Shown in pieces: positions 34,791-43,296 of a DNA stretch of 64,000 bases. Source of the stretch: JAICXG01 sp036494545 (lineage in GTDB: Bacteria > Verrucomicrobiota > Verrucomicrobiia > Chthoniobacterales > UBA10450). Below the pieces are notes generated by a model that saw only the letters and a program-made list of their open reading frames with translations, ran no database searches and was not told where the DNA came from. Every line of letters starts with the position of its first letter. The stretch's first letter is position 1. The DNA lies in the NCBI GenBank assembly GCA_036494545.1, contig DASXOB010000002.1, positions 62,001 through 126,000 on the forward strand, in the 5' to 3' direction. The position numbers and the translations under genes are program-made.

Positions 34791-36085
34791 TTATTTACGA
34801 TGGTGTTCTTCGGCAGACAGGGTGCATCGGGATCGGCCATGTTTGGAGCGGCCTGATCCGGTTGATCATACATTTTCCTGGCGCAACAGGCGTCCAACCC
34901 GTCGGTTTCGATCAGCTTGGCGTAGAGTCGGAGGTCCATGTTCGGATCAGCCTGACCGCCTGCGACCTTTTCGACTTGCAGAGACTTAATCCATTCGTCT
35001 GTCACGCCGTCCAAATGTTGAAAAGCCTTTTTCGCCAGCGCATCGGTGTCGGTGGTTGGCGAAAGCATCTTTGCCTGTCGCATTTCCCGGGCGGCGGTGT
35101 AGAGCGTCTGCTCAGCGAGCGAGATAGAAGGAATGTATTTCAGCCGCGAGAGCGCCACCGTATTTAGCTCCACGGTGGAGGCCAGATATTTCTTGTCGAT
35201 GGCTAGTTGGGCTGCCGCCCTCGGATTCGCCTGCACCCACACAGCTCCTCTCAGAATGGCCCGGGTCGCCCCCGCTGCGCTACGCGGGTTAGCATCGATC
35301 CATTTGCCATTGGCGATAAGCTCACAGCAATATTCACTGGCGTAAGGCTCGTCTGTTGATTCATCCATGCCCTCGACGTTTCGCGCGATTCCTTCCGCGA
35401 TAAGCAGACTTCCGATCGGTTCGGCATTGGCGACGGCATCGACTTCACCTTTCTTTAAAGCCAACCCGAGTTCTCCCGCTGGATAAACCTTCCAAGTGAT
35501 TTCTTTGCTTGCGTCAACTCCGTGCGTGCCAAAAACTCGGTTCGCGAACACAAAGGGTGGCGTTCCCATTCCAGGAACACCGATGCGTTTTCCTTTCAAA
35601 TCCTGAATCTTGTGGATGGGGCTGTTGACTCCAGTTTGGACTCGAAGGCAGCCGTTGTGAACTCCGCCGAGAAAGCGCACGTCCAGCCCTTGTTCGATCG
35701 GCTTCAGGAAGTACATCACGAGGTGATGAGTGATGTCGTAGGAACCGAGGGCGAGATTATCTTTGTATTGTGCCCAGCTGCACTTGACCAGCTCCGGCTC
35801 GATGCCCTCTTCCTTAAAAAAGCCCTTTTCGTAGGCGACATAGATCGGCGCTTCGCAGGTCAAACCGATGAAACCAATCTTGACGTGTTTTGAGTTCACG
35901 ACCTGGACTTGGGTCTTGCCTGATTTCTTTCCACAACCTGCGAAGCCAAGCAGGACAATCGTGAGGAAGACGAAAGATCTGCTGGCATTTGAAAGGCGAG
36001 CAACAATCGCGCCCGTAATGGAACGGAAGACAGAAGGTAATGCAGGTGTAATCCGAGAAATAGCGGTGAAGGCGGATAGTGTCAT
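34787..36085 (-). CDS. Lipoprotein substrate-binding protein of a NitT/TauT-type importer
   Basis: 432 residues. A long N-terminus ends in a lipobox (LLGFAGC, C51), so the mature protein is a membrane-anchored lipoprotein of about 382 residues. The NMT1/THI5-like fold is shown by IGFIGLTCEAPIYVAYEKGFFKEEG, LALGSYDITHHL, DLKGKRIGVPGMGT and VDAVANAEP. The unusual C-terminal tail (ACCARKMYDQPDQAAPNM...PC) has three Cys and two Met, including a CxxxM. In known homologues the ligand is nitrate, a sulfonate, taurine or a pyrimidine; here the Cys/Met tail and the neighbouring copper-type receptor make a metal or metal chelate worth testing. First gene of the importer operon, divergent from the LysR gene. 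Confidence 0.85.
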   Translation of the reverse strand: MTLSAFTAISRITPALPSVFRSITGAIVARLSNASRSFVFLTIVLLGFAGCGKKSGKTQVQVVNSKHVKIGFIGLTCEAPIYVAYEKGFFKEEGIEPELVKCSWAQYKDNLALGSYDITHHLVMYFLKPIEQGLDVRFLGGVHNGCLRVQTGVNSPIHKIQDLKGKRIGVPGMGTPPFVFANRVFGTHGVDASKEITWKVYPAGELGLALKKGEVDAVANAEPIGSLLIAEGIARNVEGMDESTDEPYASEYCCELIANGKWIDANPRSAAGATRAILRGAVWVQANPRAAAQLAIDKKYLASTVELNTVALSRLKYIPSISLAEQTLYTAAREMRQAKMLSPTTDTDALAKKAFQHLDGVTDEWIKSLQVEKVAGGQADPNMDLRLYAKLIETDGLDACCARKMYDQPDQAAPNMADPDAPCLPKNTIVNK

Positions 36086-36139
36086 AAGCGGGACGGATTA
36101 GAGATTTGGATGATAGAGCAATAGATTGAAATTATGAAA

Positions 36140-36163
36140 GCAAAATTTTCGAAAAAATTTTGC
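36140..36163. promoter_or_regulatory. Perfect palindrome between importer operon and LysR gene
   Basis: GCAAAATTTT (36140-36149) and AAAATTTTGC (36154-36163) are exact reverse complements separated by 4 bp (CGAA). It lies in the 118-bp gap between the two divergent starts, 41 bp before the LysR ATG and 55 bp before the binding-protein start. Its place and symmetry fit an operator for the LysR regulator. Confidence 0.65.
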
Positions 36164-36203
36164 GAGGTTGCCAAACGGCCGGCCCGTGCGGCAATCTAAA
36201 GCG

Positions 36204-37124
36204 ATGGTGCACGACCCTCTTGAGATTCGGCATATGCGTTACTTTCTCGCCGTGGCCGAGGCTGGCAGTTTCAGCCGAGCCGCTGACCGGCTTGGCCTCT
36301 CGCAGCCAAACATCTCACAACAAATGCGTGATTTGGAGGTGTCACTACGGGTCGAGCTCTTCCAACGACGGGGGAAGCGCATCCTGCTCACTTACGCCGG
36401 TCGAATTTTTGCAGAACACGCCCGCTCCATCCTGCGTCAGGTGGAAAACTTTCTGCAGGAGCTCAGCATCGAGCCTGGCCAAATGCGCGGCGCACTTCAT
36501 GTCGGGGTCGTGCCAATCTTAAACAGCGCCCTCATGCCGCCGCTTCTCGGCATGTTTTCCGCCACCCATCCCGCGGTCAGCCTTATTATCGAGGAAATTT
36601 CTTCGACCGAGATCGAAACGGCCATCGAGGAGGGCCGGATGGATGTTGGGCTCGGTTTTCTCACCCGGCATTCACCCAACCTGCGCTATGAACGGCTTGG
36701 CCCGGATGAATTCGCACTGATTGTGCATAACAGCCATCCTTGGGCAAAACGGGGGGTGATCAGCCTGAGCGAATTGCATCAACAGCCTATGCTGCAATTG
36801 CCCGATACATTTGTGATGCGACGAATGACCGATGCCATTTGCCGCGAGCATCAGGTGCGGCCGCGCACCGTGGCGGAGATCAATGCAATTGAAACGCTTC
36901 TCCGCTCGCTCGGCCCTCTCAAGGCCGCTGCACTCATGCCCAAGATCACTTTATGCAAAACGACTGATCTCACGGCGGTGCGCTTGAAGGGCAAGAACCT
37001 TGGGGTTGATATCGGTCTCCTCCGTCTGATCGACTCCGGGTCGAACAGCGCGGTGGAGGAATTCACCAAGCTCGCCCGGGCCGAAGTGCCGCGGATCATT
37101 CGCAGCGTCCCAGCGACTCGTTAG
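36204..37124 (+). CDS. LysR-family transcriptional regulator
   Basis: 306 residues from ATG 36204 (MVHDPLEIRHMRYFLAV); the frame is open to 36168. The winged-helix HTH is at about 8-65 (AEAGSFSRAADRLGLSQPNISQQMRDLE). The effector domain (about 95-295) has HVGVVPILNSALMP, VGLGFLTRHSP and NAIETLLRSLG, resembling the CynR/CbbR/HcaR-like group. It is transcribed away from the ABC importer operon and most likely controls it through the palindrome at 36140-36163. The TAG stop is in TCGTTAGG and a second GTTAGGC follows within 12 bp. Confidence 0.93.
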   Translation: MVHDPLEIRHMRYFLAVAEAGSFSRAADRLGLSQPNISQQMRDLEVSLRVELFQRRGKRILLTYAGRIFAEHARSILRQVENFLQELSIEPGQMRGALHVGVVPILNSALMPPLLGMFSATHPAVSLIIEEISSTEIETAIEEGRMDVGLGFLTRHSPNLRYERLGPDEFALIVHNSHPWAKRGVISLSELHQQPMLQLPDTFVMRRMTDAICREHQVRPRTVAEINAIETLLRSLGPLKAAALMPKITLCKTTDLTAVRLKGKNLGVDIGLLRLIDSGSNSAVEEFTKLARAEVPRIIRSVPATR

Positions 37125-37167
37125 GGAACGTTAGGCTGAGGAGCAGGTAACCGTTTCGACGGGTCGC

Positions 37168-38400
37168 CTAGCCAGCCGCCTTGGGCGAGAAATCCTTCTG
37201 CCGGCGCTCGCCTAACAGCCGGATGACGACCAGGAAGCAGATCAGCGCCAGCGGCGGGAATGTTGGCAACCAAAGGTGACGTTGCGTGAGCACATCGAGC
37301 GCTGTCATAGCGTAGCCTGCGCTGAAAAGCGCCGCGCCCAGAAAAAAGTCTGTCTTTGAAATTATCCAGATAAAGCCCGCAAGGAGAGCGACAAGCAATA
37401 CGGTGATCCAGGCAACGGCTTCCGACGCCGGACGAATCCAGGCATTATCCTGAATGGTAGCAATGGCAGTCGAGAAGACGTTCGGTGGTTGCAGCGGATC
37501 TTCGGCGACGCGAAGGAGAACAATCTGCTGATTGAGGTTATCAGTTTTGGGCGACTTCTGGCGGTGATGGTCTTTTTCCTCGGCCGCGAATAACAGTTCG
37601 CCAAGACTGAGGTGCTGGATACTCCCGATCGCCGCTGGATTAATCGTGATCGTGCCATCGCGACGAAGGGGAATTTGCCATCCATTTGGCAGCACGATTT
37701 TCGAGCCGAGTTCCACTTTTACATCGGCTGGCGTGAGGCGTAGCCAGAGCATGATCGCCTGCAGGGTAAAAGCCGGAACTACTTCGCCACGATACTCAAA
37801 AACCAGCGGCACCCGCAGGCCATTGATTTGATCGTTAGGCAAATTAACGAAGCCCGGCGTGGAAACTAGACGAATCTCTTCATCGGGCTGACGGCTCACC
37901 CCGACAAACTGCGTCAGGCTGGTCCGATTCCCGGTTATGTTAGGCAACGTGGGCAGATCATCGGTTGTGAGGTCGTGCTGGCCTTTGGCGCCCAGCTCAA
38001 GAGCGACAAGCAACTTCGGGACATGCATCGCCTGATCGAGGAAGATTTGCTTTTGAATCCTGTCGCGTTCTGGCCAAATCAGCATCGGCTCGATGGCAAT
38101 CACCGGTGGATTAAAGTCCAAAACAGCCTGAAGAAAGAGCGCATACTCGAGCGGCGAGAGCGAACGCCGGGCCGCTTCGCCTTTCGGCAATGGTTTCACT
38201 TTTTCCGCAGGCGCGAGGCGCAGGATATCGTCGCGTCCAATCTCAACCAGAGTCACGGGTGCGGCTGGCAAGGCAGACGCGGAGTTTTGCAGGAAAAACG
38301 AGAGAACAATGTCATCGATCCGCCGCAACCTGGGCTCTCGTAAAATAAGAGCGCCGACAAGCATAACGACGAGAGCGAGCCACGGCGATAAGCGGCGCAT
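37168..38400 (-). CDS. CHASE2-domain membrane protein without output domain
   Basis: 410 residues. An N-terminal membrane helix (LALVVMLVGALIL), an extracytoplasmic CHASE2-like sensor region of about 290 residues (DDIVLSFFLQNSA, FLQAVLDFNPPVIAIEPML, GFVNLPNDQINGLRVPLVFEY, RDGTITINPAAIGSIQHLSLGELL) and three C-terminal helices (about 325-395). CHASE2 proteins normally continue into a kinase or cyclase domain; here only about 15 basic residues (LGERRQKDFSPKAAG) follow the last helix. It may signal through a partner or be a remnant. Convergent with the LysR gene. Confidence 0.75.
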   Translation of the reverse strand: MRRLSPWLALVVMLVGALILREPRLRRIDDIVLSFFLQNSASALPAAPVTLVEIGRDDILRLAPAEKVKPLPKGEAARRSLSPLEYALFLQAVLDFNPPVIAIEPMLIWPERDRIQKQIFLDQAMHVPKLLVALELGAKGQHDLTTDDLPTLPNITGNRTSLTQFVGVSRQPDEEIRLVSTPGFVNLPNDQINGLRVPLVFEYRGEVVPAFTLQAIMLWLRLTPADVKVELGSKIVLPNGWQIPLRRDGTITINPAAIGSIQHLSLGELLFAAEEKDHHRQKSPKTDNLNQQIVLLRVAEDPLQPPNVFSTAIATIQDNAWIRPASEAVAWITVLLVALLAGFIWIISKTDFFLGAALFSAGYAMTALDVLTQRHLWLPTFPPLALICFLVVIRLLGERRQKDFSPKAAG

Positions 38401-38587
38401 TTCGCGCAGAAGCTATTGACCCCCTTGCTCAAAAACAAACTGAAACTGAAGACAGCGATGGCCAGAGCTACAGCGAGTCGTGTCATCACCGATCAGCAAG
38501 CGGCCGAAAAGTCGCGATGTCGCGCTGGTCCCCTCTCACTTTTTTTCTTGAAGGCACCGCACATCCCGCGAGACGGTGCGGGCCATC

Positions 38588-39220
38588 ATGGCGGATTCGG
38601 TCGAGAATCAGGAGAAATTCACGTCACGTTTGGAAGCCTTCAGCGATCTGGTTTTCGGCTTTAGCCTTTCGCTTCTCGCGACGCGACTTGATGTGCCAGC
38701 GAAGGTCGAGAACATCTACGACCCGACACGCTGGCTGCCGATCATCGGCACGTTCGGTCTCGTCTGTCGCTTCTGGTTGGAGCACTACCGCATTTTTCGG
38801 CACCGTTTTGTTGCCGGAATGTTCGATGCAGTAGTCAATTTCGTTTTTCTGTTCGCTGTTGCCGTTTTGCCTTACGCGGTCCAAACATTTCTGCGCTTCC
38901 GCCTCCAGCTTCCGGCCTTTGCACTCTACCTCGGCGATTTTGCTGTGATTATTTTTACTCTGGCAATTCTACGAGTGCGCGGCCTCCGCCAGCGTCGCAG
39001 CGATCCGAACCTCGGCCAACGCCTGCGCGATTCGCGTCGCTCGGTGCTCCAATTCGGCATTAGCGTTCTGCTCGTTTCGCTCCTCCTTGGATTGGAACTG
39101 CACGGAGGGAGCGTAGGAGAGGCGCTGCGCGATTTGGATGTTTACGTCGCCCTCGCCTTCCTCGCCATGGTGGTGTTCTGCCGGAGTCTTGTGTGGGGCT
39201 TACCCCGCTTCCTTGTCTAA
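38588..39220 (+). CDS. TMEM175-like (DUF1211) membrane protein
   Basis: 210 residues from ATG 38588 (a GTG at 38576 is possible). FTSRLEAFSDLVFGFSLSLLA contains the RxxxFSD motif that defines the TMEM175/DUF1211 family at the start of helix 1. Five to six membrane helices follow. Family members include bacterial potassium channels made of single-repeat subunits. No partner gene is evident. Confidence 0.8.
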   Translation: MADSVENQEKFTSRLEAFSDLVFGFSLSLLATRLDVPAKVENIYDPTRWLPIIGTFGLVCRFWLEHYRIFRHRFVAGMFDAVVNFVFLFAVAVLPYAVQTFLRFRLQLPAFALYLGDFAVIIFTLAILRVRGLRQRRSDPNLGQRLRDSRRSVLQFGISVLLVSLLLGLELHGGSVGEALRDLDVYVALAFLAMVVFCRSLVWGLPRFLV

Positions 39221-39347
39221 CCGCAGACTTGGCGATCTCCCGCTGCTCATGCACTGCGACATTTTTTCGCTCTCATGATGCGGCGGCACTTGGGCAAATG
39301 AACGCAACGATTTCATAGGCGGACACCATTTTTCCCGATTCTTTTGC

Positions 39348-39593
39348 ATGAATCTTGAACAATTCGAAGTGAACCACGTCCAATGCGCCGTGAAGTCGAA
39401 GGCACGTCTCAAGGATACGACCATCACCCGCAATATCGCCCCGGTGCGCGCGGTGGAAGAAGAACAGGATCTCGATTCCGAGCTTGACGCTGAGTTGTCG
39501 CGTCGGCCCGGAGTCGGCACGCTGGCTCGGACCAAGAATTTGATCCTCGCCGCTGTGCGCGTGTGGGAGCTCAAGCGCGGTCTACGCCATTAG
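39348..39593 (+). CDS. Possible small hypothetical protein
   Basis: 81 residues, acidic in the middle (VEEEQDLDSELDAEL) and basic at the end. No recognisable domain and no clear ribosome-binding site. It is the best candidate frame in an otherwise empty 500-bp gap (39221-39722); a frame on the other strand is Ser/Arg-rich and looks like its shadow. May not be a gene. Confidence 0.3.
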   Translation: MNLEQFEVNHVQCAVKSKARLKDTTITRNIAPVRAVEEEQDLDSELDAELSRRPGVGTLARTKNLILAAVRVWELKRGLRH

Positions 39594-39722
39594 TTTGATC
39601 GGAGCCGAGATCATCTCGATCTGATACTGAATTGGTCGCCGATTGATAAAGTCGCAGCGGCGCGAGCGCTCCGCTAAACGATTTGGCGATCTATGCACAC
39701 GGGTGATCGCCACCGAAATGCA

Positions 39723-40208
39723 CTATCTTTTCGTTGCAAAGACGACCTTCCAATCCCGACGTGAAAACAACATCAGCAGAATTCCCGGATAGACTAGGCT
39801 GAGGCAAAGTCCGATCAGGCGCGCAGGTATCCCTGAACCGTTTGCCGTGGCACTCGCGGAAAGCGCAGGAAAGCAAAACACTGCCAAGCCGCGTGCGATA
39901 GCCAATGAAGCATAGGTTAAGTTTAGCGGGCGGGCTGAGCGCCACATGAGAAACAGCGCCACTGCGGAGACCAAGGCTACGGATGAGACGAGTAAGCCGT
40001 AAAGAGAAAGACTCAGGAGATGCAACGATAAAGCCTGCTGTGCTGCCATCGCATTACGCATACCCATGCTTCCCTCCACCAAGATAGTCTGCTTTGCGCC
40101 GAGAAGGGCAGCGGCAATACCTAGAAGTGAAAGGACGAAGCCAACGGCCGAGAACAAGAGATCTACTACGACAACTACGGTCATGCCCAAGGTCCGCTCT
40201 TTTGCCAT
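39723..40208 (-). CDS. Hypothetical four-helix membrane protein
   Basis: 161 residues from ATG 40208 (MAKERTLGMTVVVVV), chosen to avoid overlap with the upstream gene; the frame is open to 40265. Four membrane helices at about residues 8-33, 56-88, 95-115 and 128-148. No family recognised. It follows the propeller protein on the same strand (25 bp) and may be co-transcribed with it. Confidence 0.6.
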   Translation of the reverse strand: MAKERTLGMTVVVVVDLLFSAVGFVLSLLGIAAALLGAKQTILVEGSMGMRNAMAAQQALSLHLLSLSLYGLLVSSVALVSAVALFLMWRSARPLNLTYASLAIARGLAVFCFPALSASATANGSGIPARLIGLCLSLVYPGILLMLFSRRDWKVVFATKR

Positions 40209-40233
40209 AGCCGGGGCTATTTTATTGCACGAG

Positions 40234-41130
40234 CTAGGGTCGGGTCGCGCTCGGATCGGCGGCATTTCTCACTATGATTTTACGCGCGCCAGAACCCAGC
40301 GTGATTTTCGAGATACTTGGGGTTTTTTCCCGGAGGGACTGACCGGCGAGAAGAATTTCGCTCTCATTCAGCCAACAACCGGACATGGCCAATAGACCCT
40401 TCGGTGTAACTCTTTCGACGTGCTCAGTCATTAGGTCAAAGATCCAAAGCGAAGGCGGCGGACCGGTCCAGTCTGGGCTACTGAATTCTTCCTCATCCAT
40501 ATCGACTTCGAGCAACAATCTCTTTCCGTTGGGCGAAAGATCGATTGTCGCGTTACTACTGAAAGAGCCATGGGGAAAGATATTGTTTAGCTTCCAACTC
40601 TTCAGTTCTCTCCCATCCAATGAAAATTGGACTAACCTTTCGAGGTTCTGCGTATAGAAAGAGTGGCCATCGGCCGCCCAGCAGATCGACCACCAGCTAT
40701 CGAAAGCTGAGGTGGATTTCTTCACGTAGGCGAAGTCACTCCCATCCGTTCTTATCATGGCGACATGCCAATTGTTATCCGTCCAGATATTGAAAAGAAT
40801 ACGTGTCCCGTCCGGCGACCAAATCGCATGCTGGCAATTATGGCTGGGAATTTCCTTGTCAAAGACTTTTACGCGTTTGGTCGCGAGATCGAGAATAGCA
40901 ATCTGGCGCACGACTCCATTGTCGTTGGAGGTATCGGTGTGAAAAGCGATTTGTTTTCCGTCGGGCGATAGGAGAGGAAGAGTGCCCTGAGCAAGCTTGT
41001 GCGGCTCACTGCCGTCTAGCTTCGCTATCCAGATAGCGTCACCGCGCGCAAAGGTCATTAGGGGCGCGTCGTTCGCCAGCGCGGTACCGACGACCGACAT
41101 CGCGATAGCAGAAAGGAAAGAGAGCCTCAA
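40234..41130 (-). CDS. Secreted TolB-like beta-propeller protein
   Basis: 298 residues with a signal peptide (MRLSFLSAIAMSVVGTALA). At least four blades of PD40/WD40-like type can be seen from recurring (L)SPDGK-type turns: LLSPDGKQIAFHT, IWSPDGTRILFNI, CWAADGHSFY and DLSPNGKRLLLEV. It resembles the propeller half of TolB but lacks the TolB N-terminal domain. Periplasmic; role unknown. Confidence 0.75.
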   Translation of the reverse strand: MRLSFLSAIAMSVVGTALANDAPLMTFARGDAIWIAKLDGSEPHKLAQGTLPLLSPDGKQIAFHTDTSNDNGVVRQIAILDLATKRVKVFDKEIPSHNCQHAIWSPDGTRILFNIWTDNNWHVAMIRTDGSDFAYVKKSTSAFDSWWSICWAADGHSFYTQNLERLVQFSLDGRELKSWKLNNIFPHGSFSSNATIDLSPNGKRLLLEVDMDEEEFSSPDWTGPPPSLWIFDLMTEHVERVTPKGLLAMSGCWLNESEILLAGQSLREKTPSISKITLGSGARKIIVRNAADPSATRP

Positions 41131-41216
41131 GCGCGCGAGTTAGCGAAATCCGAATGAAAATTGCAAGCCTCTTGTCAGTGTCGCCGCCACACGGGACAGG
41201 AACAGCCAGACCAAGA

Positions 41217-41741
41217 CTAGACTAATCCGCGGCGCCGAAAATCATCCAGATTTCCGCCACCGGAACGCTCGATCAGATCAATAGTGAACTTGAGCAGACA
41301 AACCTCCCATGCATCATCGACACCTTGAATGACGGCACTCAGCGGATCGTCCGTCCGTTCAACCTGGGCTTTCGTTTGTGCAACAACCGAAGCAATGGTG
41401 TCGCGGACCGTTCGTTCCGTCACGTCCGTTTTGCGAAACTGGAAGCCATAACGCAGCACGGCAAAGTTTTGACCGCGGTCGCGCAGGTGCTCAGCGAAGC
41501 GCTGCGCCTTCTCGCCAAAGCCATCGAGAAGAAGTCGGGCATAATGGTCTGGGGTGAGAATTTGTGGACGTTCGGCGTGAATGCGTCCATTGCGCACGCG
41601 CACTTCATTTACCTGATCCATTAATTCACTGATGAGGTAAAAGCGAAAGCTGGTGTGTCCGAAAGTGGCGATCTTGCCTTGCGGGGCCACGATGACTTCT
41701 GTGTTTTCGATCGCATACTGAAAGTTATCTTCACTCCACAT
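41217..41741 (-). CDS. Conserved hypothetical protein
   Basis: 174 residues, no signal peptide or membrane helix. It looks like a compact cytoplasmic protein: TEVIVAPQGKIATFGHTSFRFYLISELMDQVNEVRVRNGRI, RPQILTPDHYARLLLDGFGEKAQRFAEHL, and a Trp/Glu-containing core DDAWEVCLLKFTIDLI. I know similar sequences in Verrucomicrobiota but no function. It stands alone between the propeller protein and the RarD-like gene, all on the same strand. Confidence 0.7.
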   Translation of the reverse strand: MWSEDNFQYAIENTEVIVAPQGKIATFGHTSFRFYLISELMDQVNEVRVRNGRIHAERPQILTPDHYARLLLDGFGEKAQRFAEHLRDRGQNFAVLRYGFQFRKTDVTERTVRDTIASVVAQTKAQVERTDDPLSAVIQGVDDAWEVCLLKFTIDLIERSGGGNLDDFRRRGLV

Positions 41742-41800
41742 CTTTCCAACTATAACACAGGATCACTTCACTTGCGCCAGGCGATATCCCTGTGAGCAAC

Positions 41801-42724
41801 TTACATCTCGACCGGCTGGAGTGGGCTCGATCGCGTCGCGCGCCACTGAAAGACGGCGTCGCAGGTGAAAATGATCAAAGCGAGCCAGATAAGGCTAAAG
41901 GTTAGGAATTGGGCACGGCGGAAGGTCTCATGATAAACAAAAACCCCGAGAAAAAAAGTGCAGCTCGGAGCGAGATACTGCAAGAATCCTAGTGTCGTTA
42001 GGCGAAGATGGCGCGCGGCATGAGCAAACCAGATTAGCGGCACGCCTGTGACAATGCCGGTGCTGACTAGGAGCAACGCCAGGGCTGGATCGTGAGTCGT
42101 AAAGTGTTGCTGTTCCTGGTGGACGAGATGCAGCAGCCAACCGAGGGCGAGGGGGAGAATGAAAGTGGTTTCAAGGAATAACCCTGGGATCGGAGCTGCA
42201 CCTGAGACTTTGCGCAGAAGTCCGTAGAAACCGAAAGACACACAAAGAGTTAGCGCCACCCACGGCAGCTTGCCAAAGCCGAGAGTAAGAAACGTGACCG
42301 CTGCCGCCGCGAGCAAAACGGAAATAAACTGTGCGCGGGAAAGACGTTCGCGCAGAAAAATCGCACCGAAAAGGACATTCACGAGTGGGGTCATAAAATA
42401 TCCCAGGCTGGTTTCGAGCACATGTCCGGCGTTCACTGCCCAGATAAAAACGAACCAGTTTATGGCAATGGCGATCCCGCTTCCTGCGCAAAAAAAGGCG
42501 GTACGGAGCGAGCGAAGGTTGTTAATGACTTCCGGCCACCGCCGTTGCCAGCTCAGAAGCAAAATCATAAAGACGCAGGTCCAAAGAAAGCGGTGGGTGA
42601 GAATCTCCCCGGCGGGAATGAGACGGAGCAATTTCCAGTAGATGGGCACGATCCCCCAGGTGATGAAAGCGGCTGTCCCCGCGATGAGACCGGAGGGATC
42701 GTTAGGCACCCTCTCCGGCTTCAT
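41801..42724 (-). CDS. RarD-type EamA-family permease
   Basis: 307 residues from ATG 42724 (MKPERVPNDPSGLIAG); the frame is open to 42760. Ten membrane helices in two EamA halves. The N-terminal block GTAAFITWGIVPIYWKLLRLIPAGEILTHR and NWFVFIWAVNAGHVLETSLGYFMTPLVNVL are RarD signatures. The family exports or imports small metabolites; RarD itself was named for chloramphenicol resistance, with no clear substrate. Confidence 0.9.
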   Translation of the reverse strand: MKPERVPNDPSGLIAGTAAFITWGIVPIYWKLLRLIPAGEILTHRFLWTCVFMILLLSWQRRWPEVINNLRSLRTAFFCAGSGIAIAINWFVFIWAVNAGHVLETSLGYFMTPLVNVLFGAIFLRERLSRAQFISVLLAAAAVTFLTLGFGKLPWVALTLCVSFGFYGLLRKVSGAAPIPGLFLETTFILPLALGWLLHLVHQEQQHFTTHDPALALLLVSTGIVTGVPLIWFAHAARHLRLTTLGFLQYLAPSCTFFLGVFVYHETFRRAQFLTFSLIWLALIIFTCDAVFQWRATRSSPLQPVEM

Positions 42725-42931
42725 GGCGCGTTCTATTTCACGGAAACAGTGCAACGGCAAACCGAACCATTCCTGCGGATGGGCTTCATGATTGTCGGAA
42801 GACCGTTTTCCTCGAGAGATTCTGCATTAATCCTTGCTGGGTTTCGGGTGCGTTTCTCGCCGGGATTTGGAATCAGAACAGGAAAGCATTTGACCGGACA
42901 CAAGGGAAGGCTACCAGTCAGGGGCTTGCTC

Positions 42932-43168
42932 ATGACTCCATCCGATCCAACACCGTCGCGAAGCCGCGCTGATTCGATGCGCGCGTTTAGCATCATGTTT
43001 TTCGCCGTCGCTTTGCTGTGTTTTCTGCTCGGGTGGGCCGACGGCGTCCGAAACGACAAGAGCTACCTTCACATTCCGCAGACCGGCAGCTTTCTTGTGG
43101 CCACTGCGGTGCTGGTGGCGCTGGGCGTGATCTTTCTCGTCTGGGCGCGCGGACCCCGCCGCTCCTAA
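42932..43168 (+). CDS. Small two-helix membrane protein
   Basis: 78 residues from ATG 42932. A short polar N-terminus with Ser/Arg is followed by helix 1 (AFSIMFFAVALLCFLLGW), a short loop (DGVRNDKSYLHIPQTG) and helix 2 (FLVATAVLVALGVIFLVWA). No family recognised. The frame is open far upstream (to 42422) across the start of the RarD-like gene, but the upstream part does not look coding. Confidence 0.5.
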   Translation: MTPSDPTPSRSRADSMRAFSIMFFAVALLCFLLGWADGVRNDKSYLHIPQTGSFLVATAVLVALGVIFLVWARGPRRS

Positions 43169-43265
43169 GCACGACCTCCTTTTCTAACCGGGCGCGGGGC
43201 GGTCAGCTCGGTCATCGACGTTTCTTTGGCCACCTGAAGACAGGCCGTGCCGCCGGTGTTCTTGC

Positions 43266-43287
43266 GTTACGTGTGTAACATGGTAAC
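43266..43287 (+). promoter_or_regulatory. GTAAC half-site cluster before a small regulator pair
   Basis: GTTAC (43266-43270) and GTAAC (43275-43279) form an inverted pair, and a further GTAAC at 43283-43287 repeats within GTAACATGGTAACAT. It ends 9 bp before the ATG of the next gene, so it could be an operator for that gene's product. Confidence 0.4.
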
Positions 43288-43296
43288 ATTCTCCCA

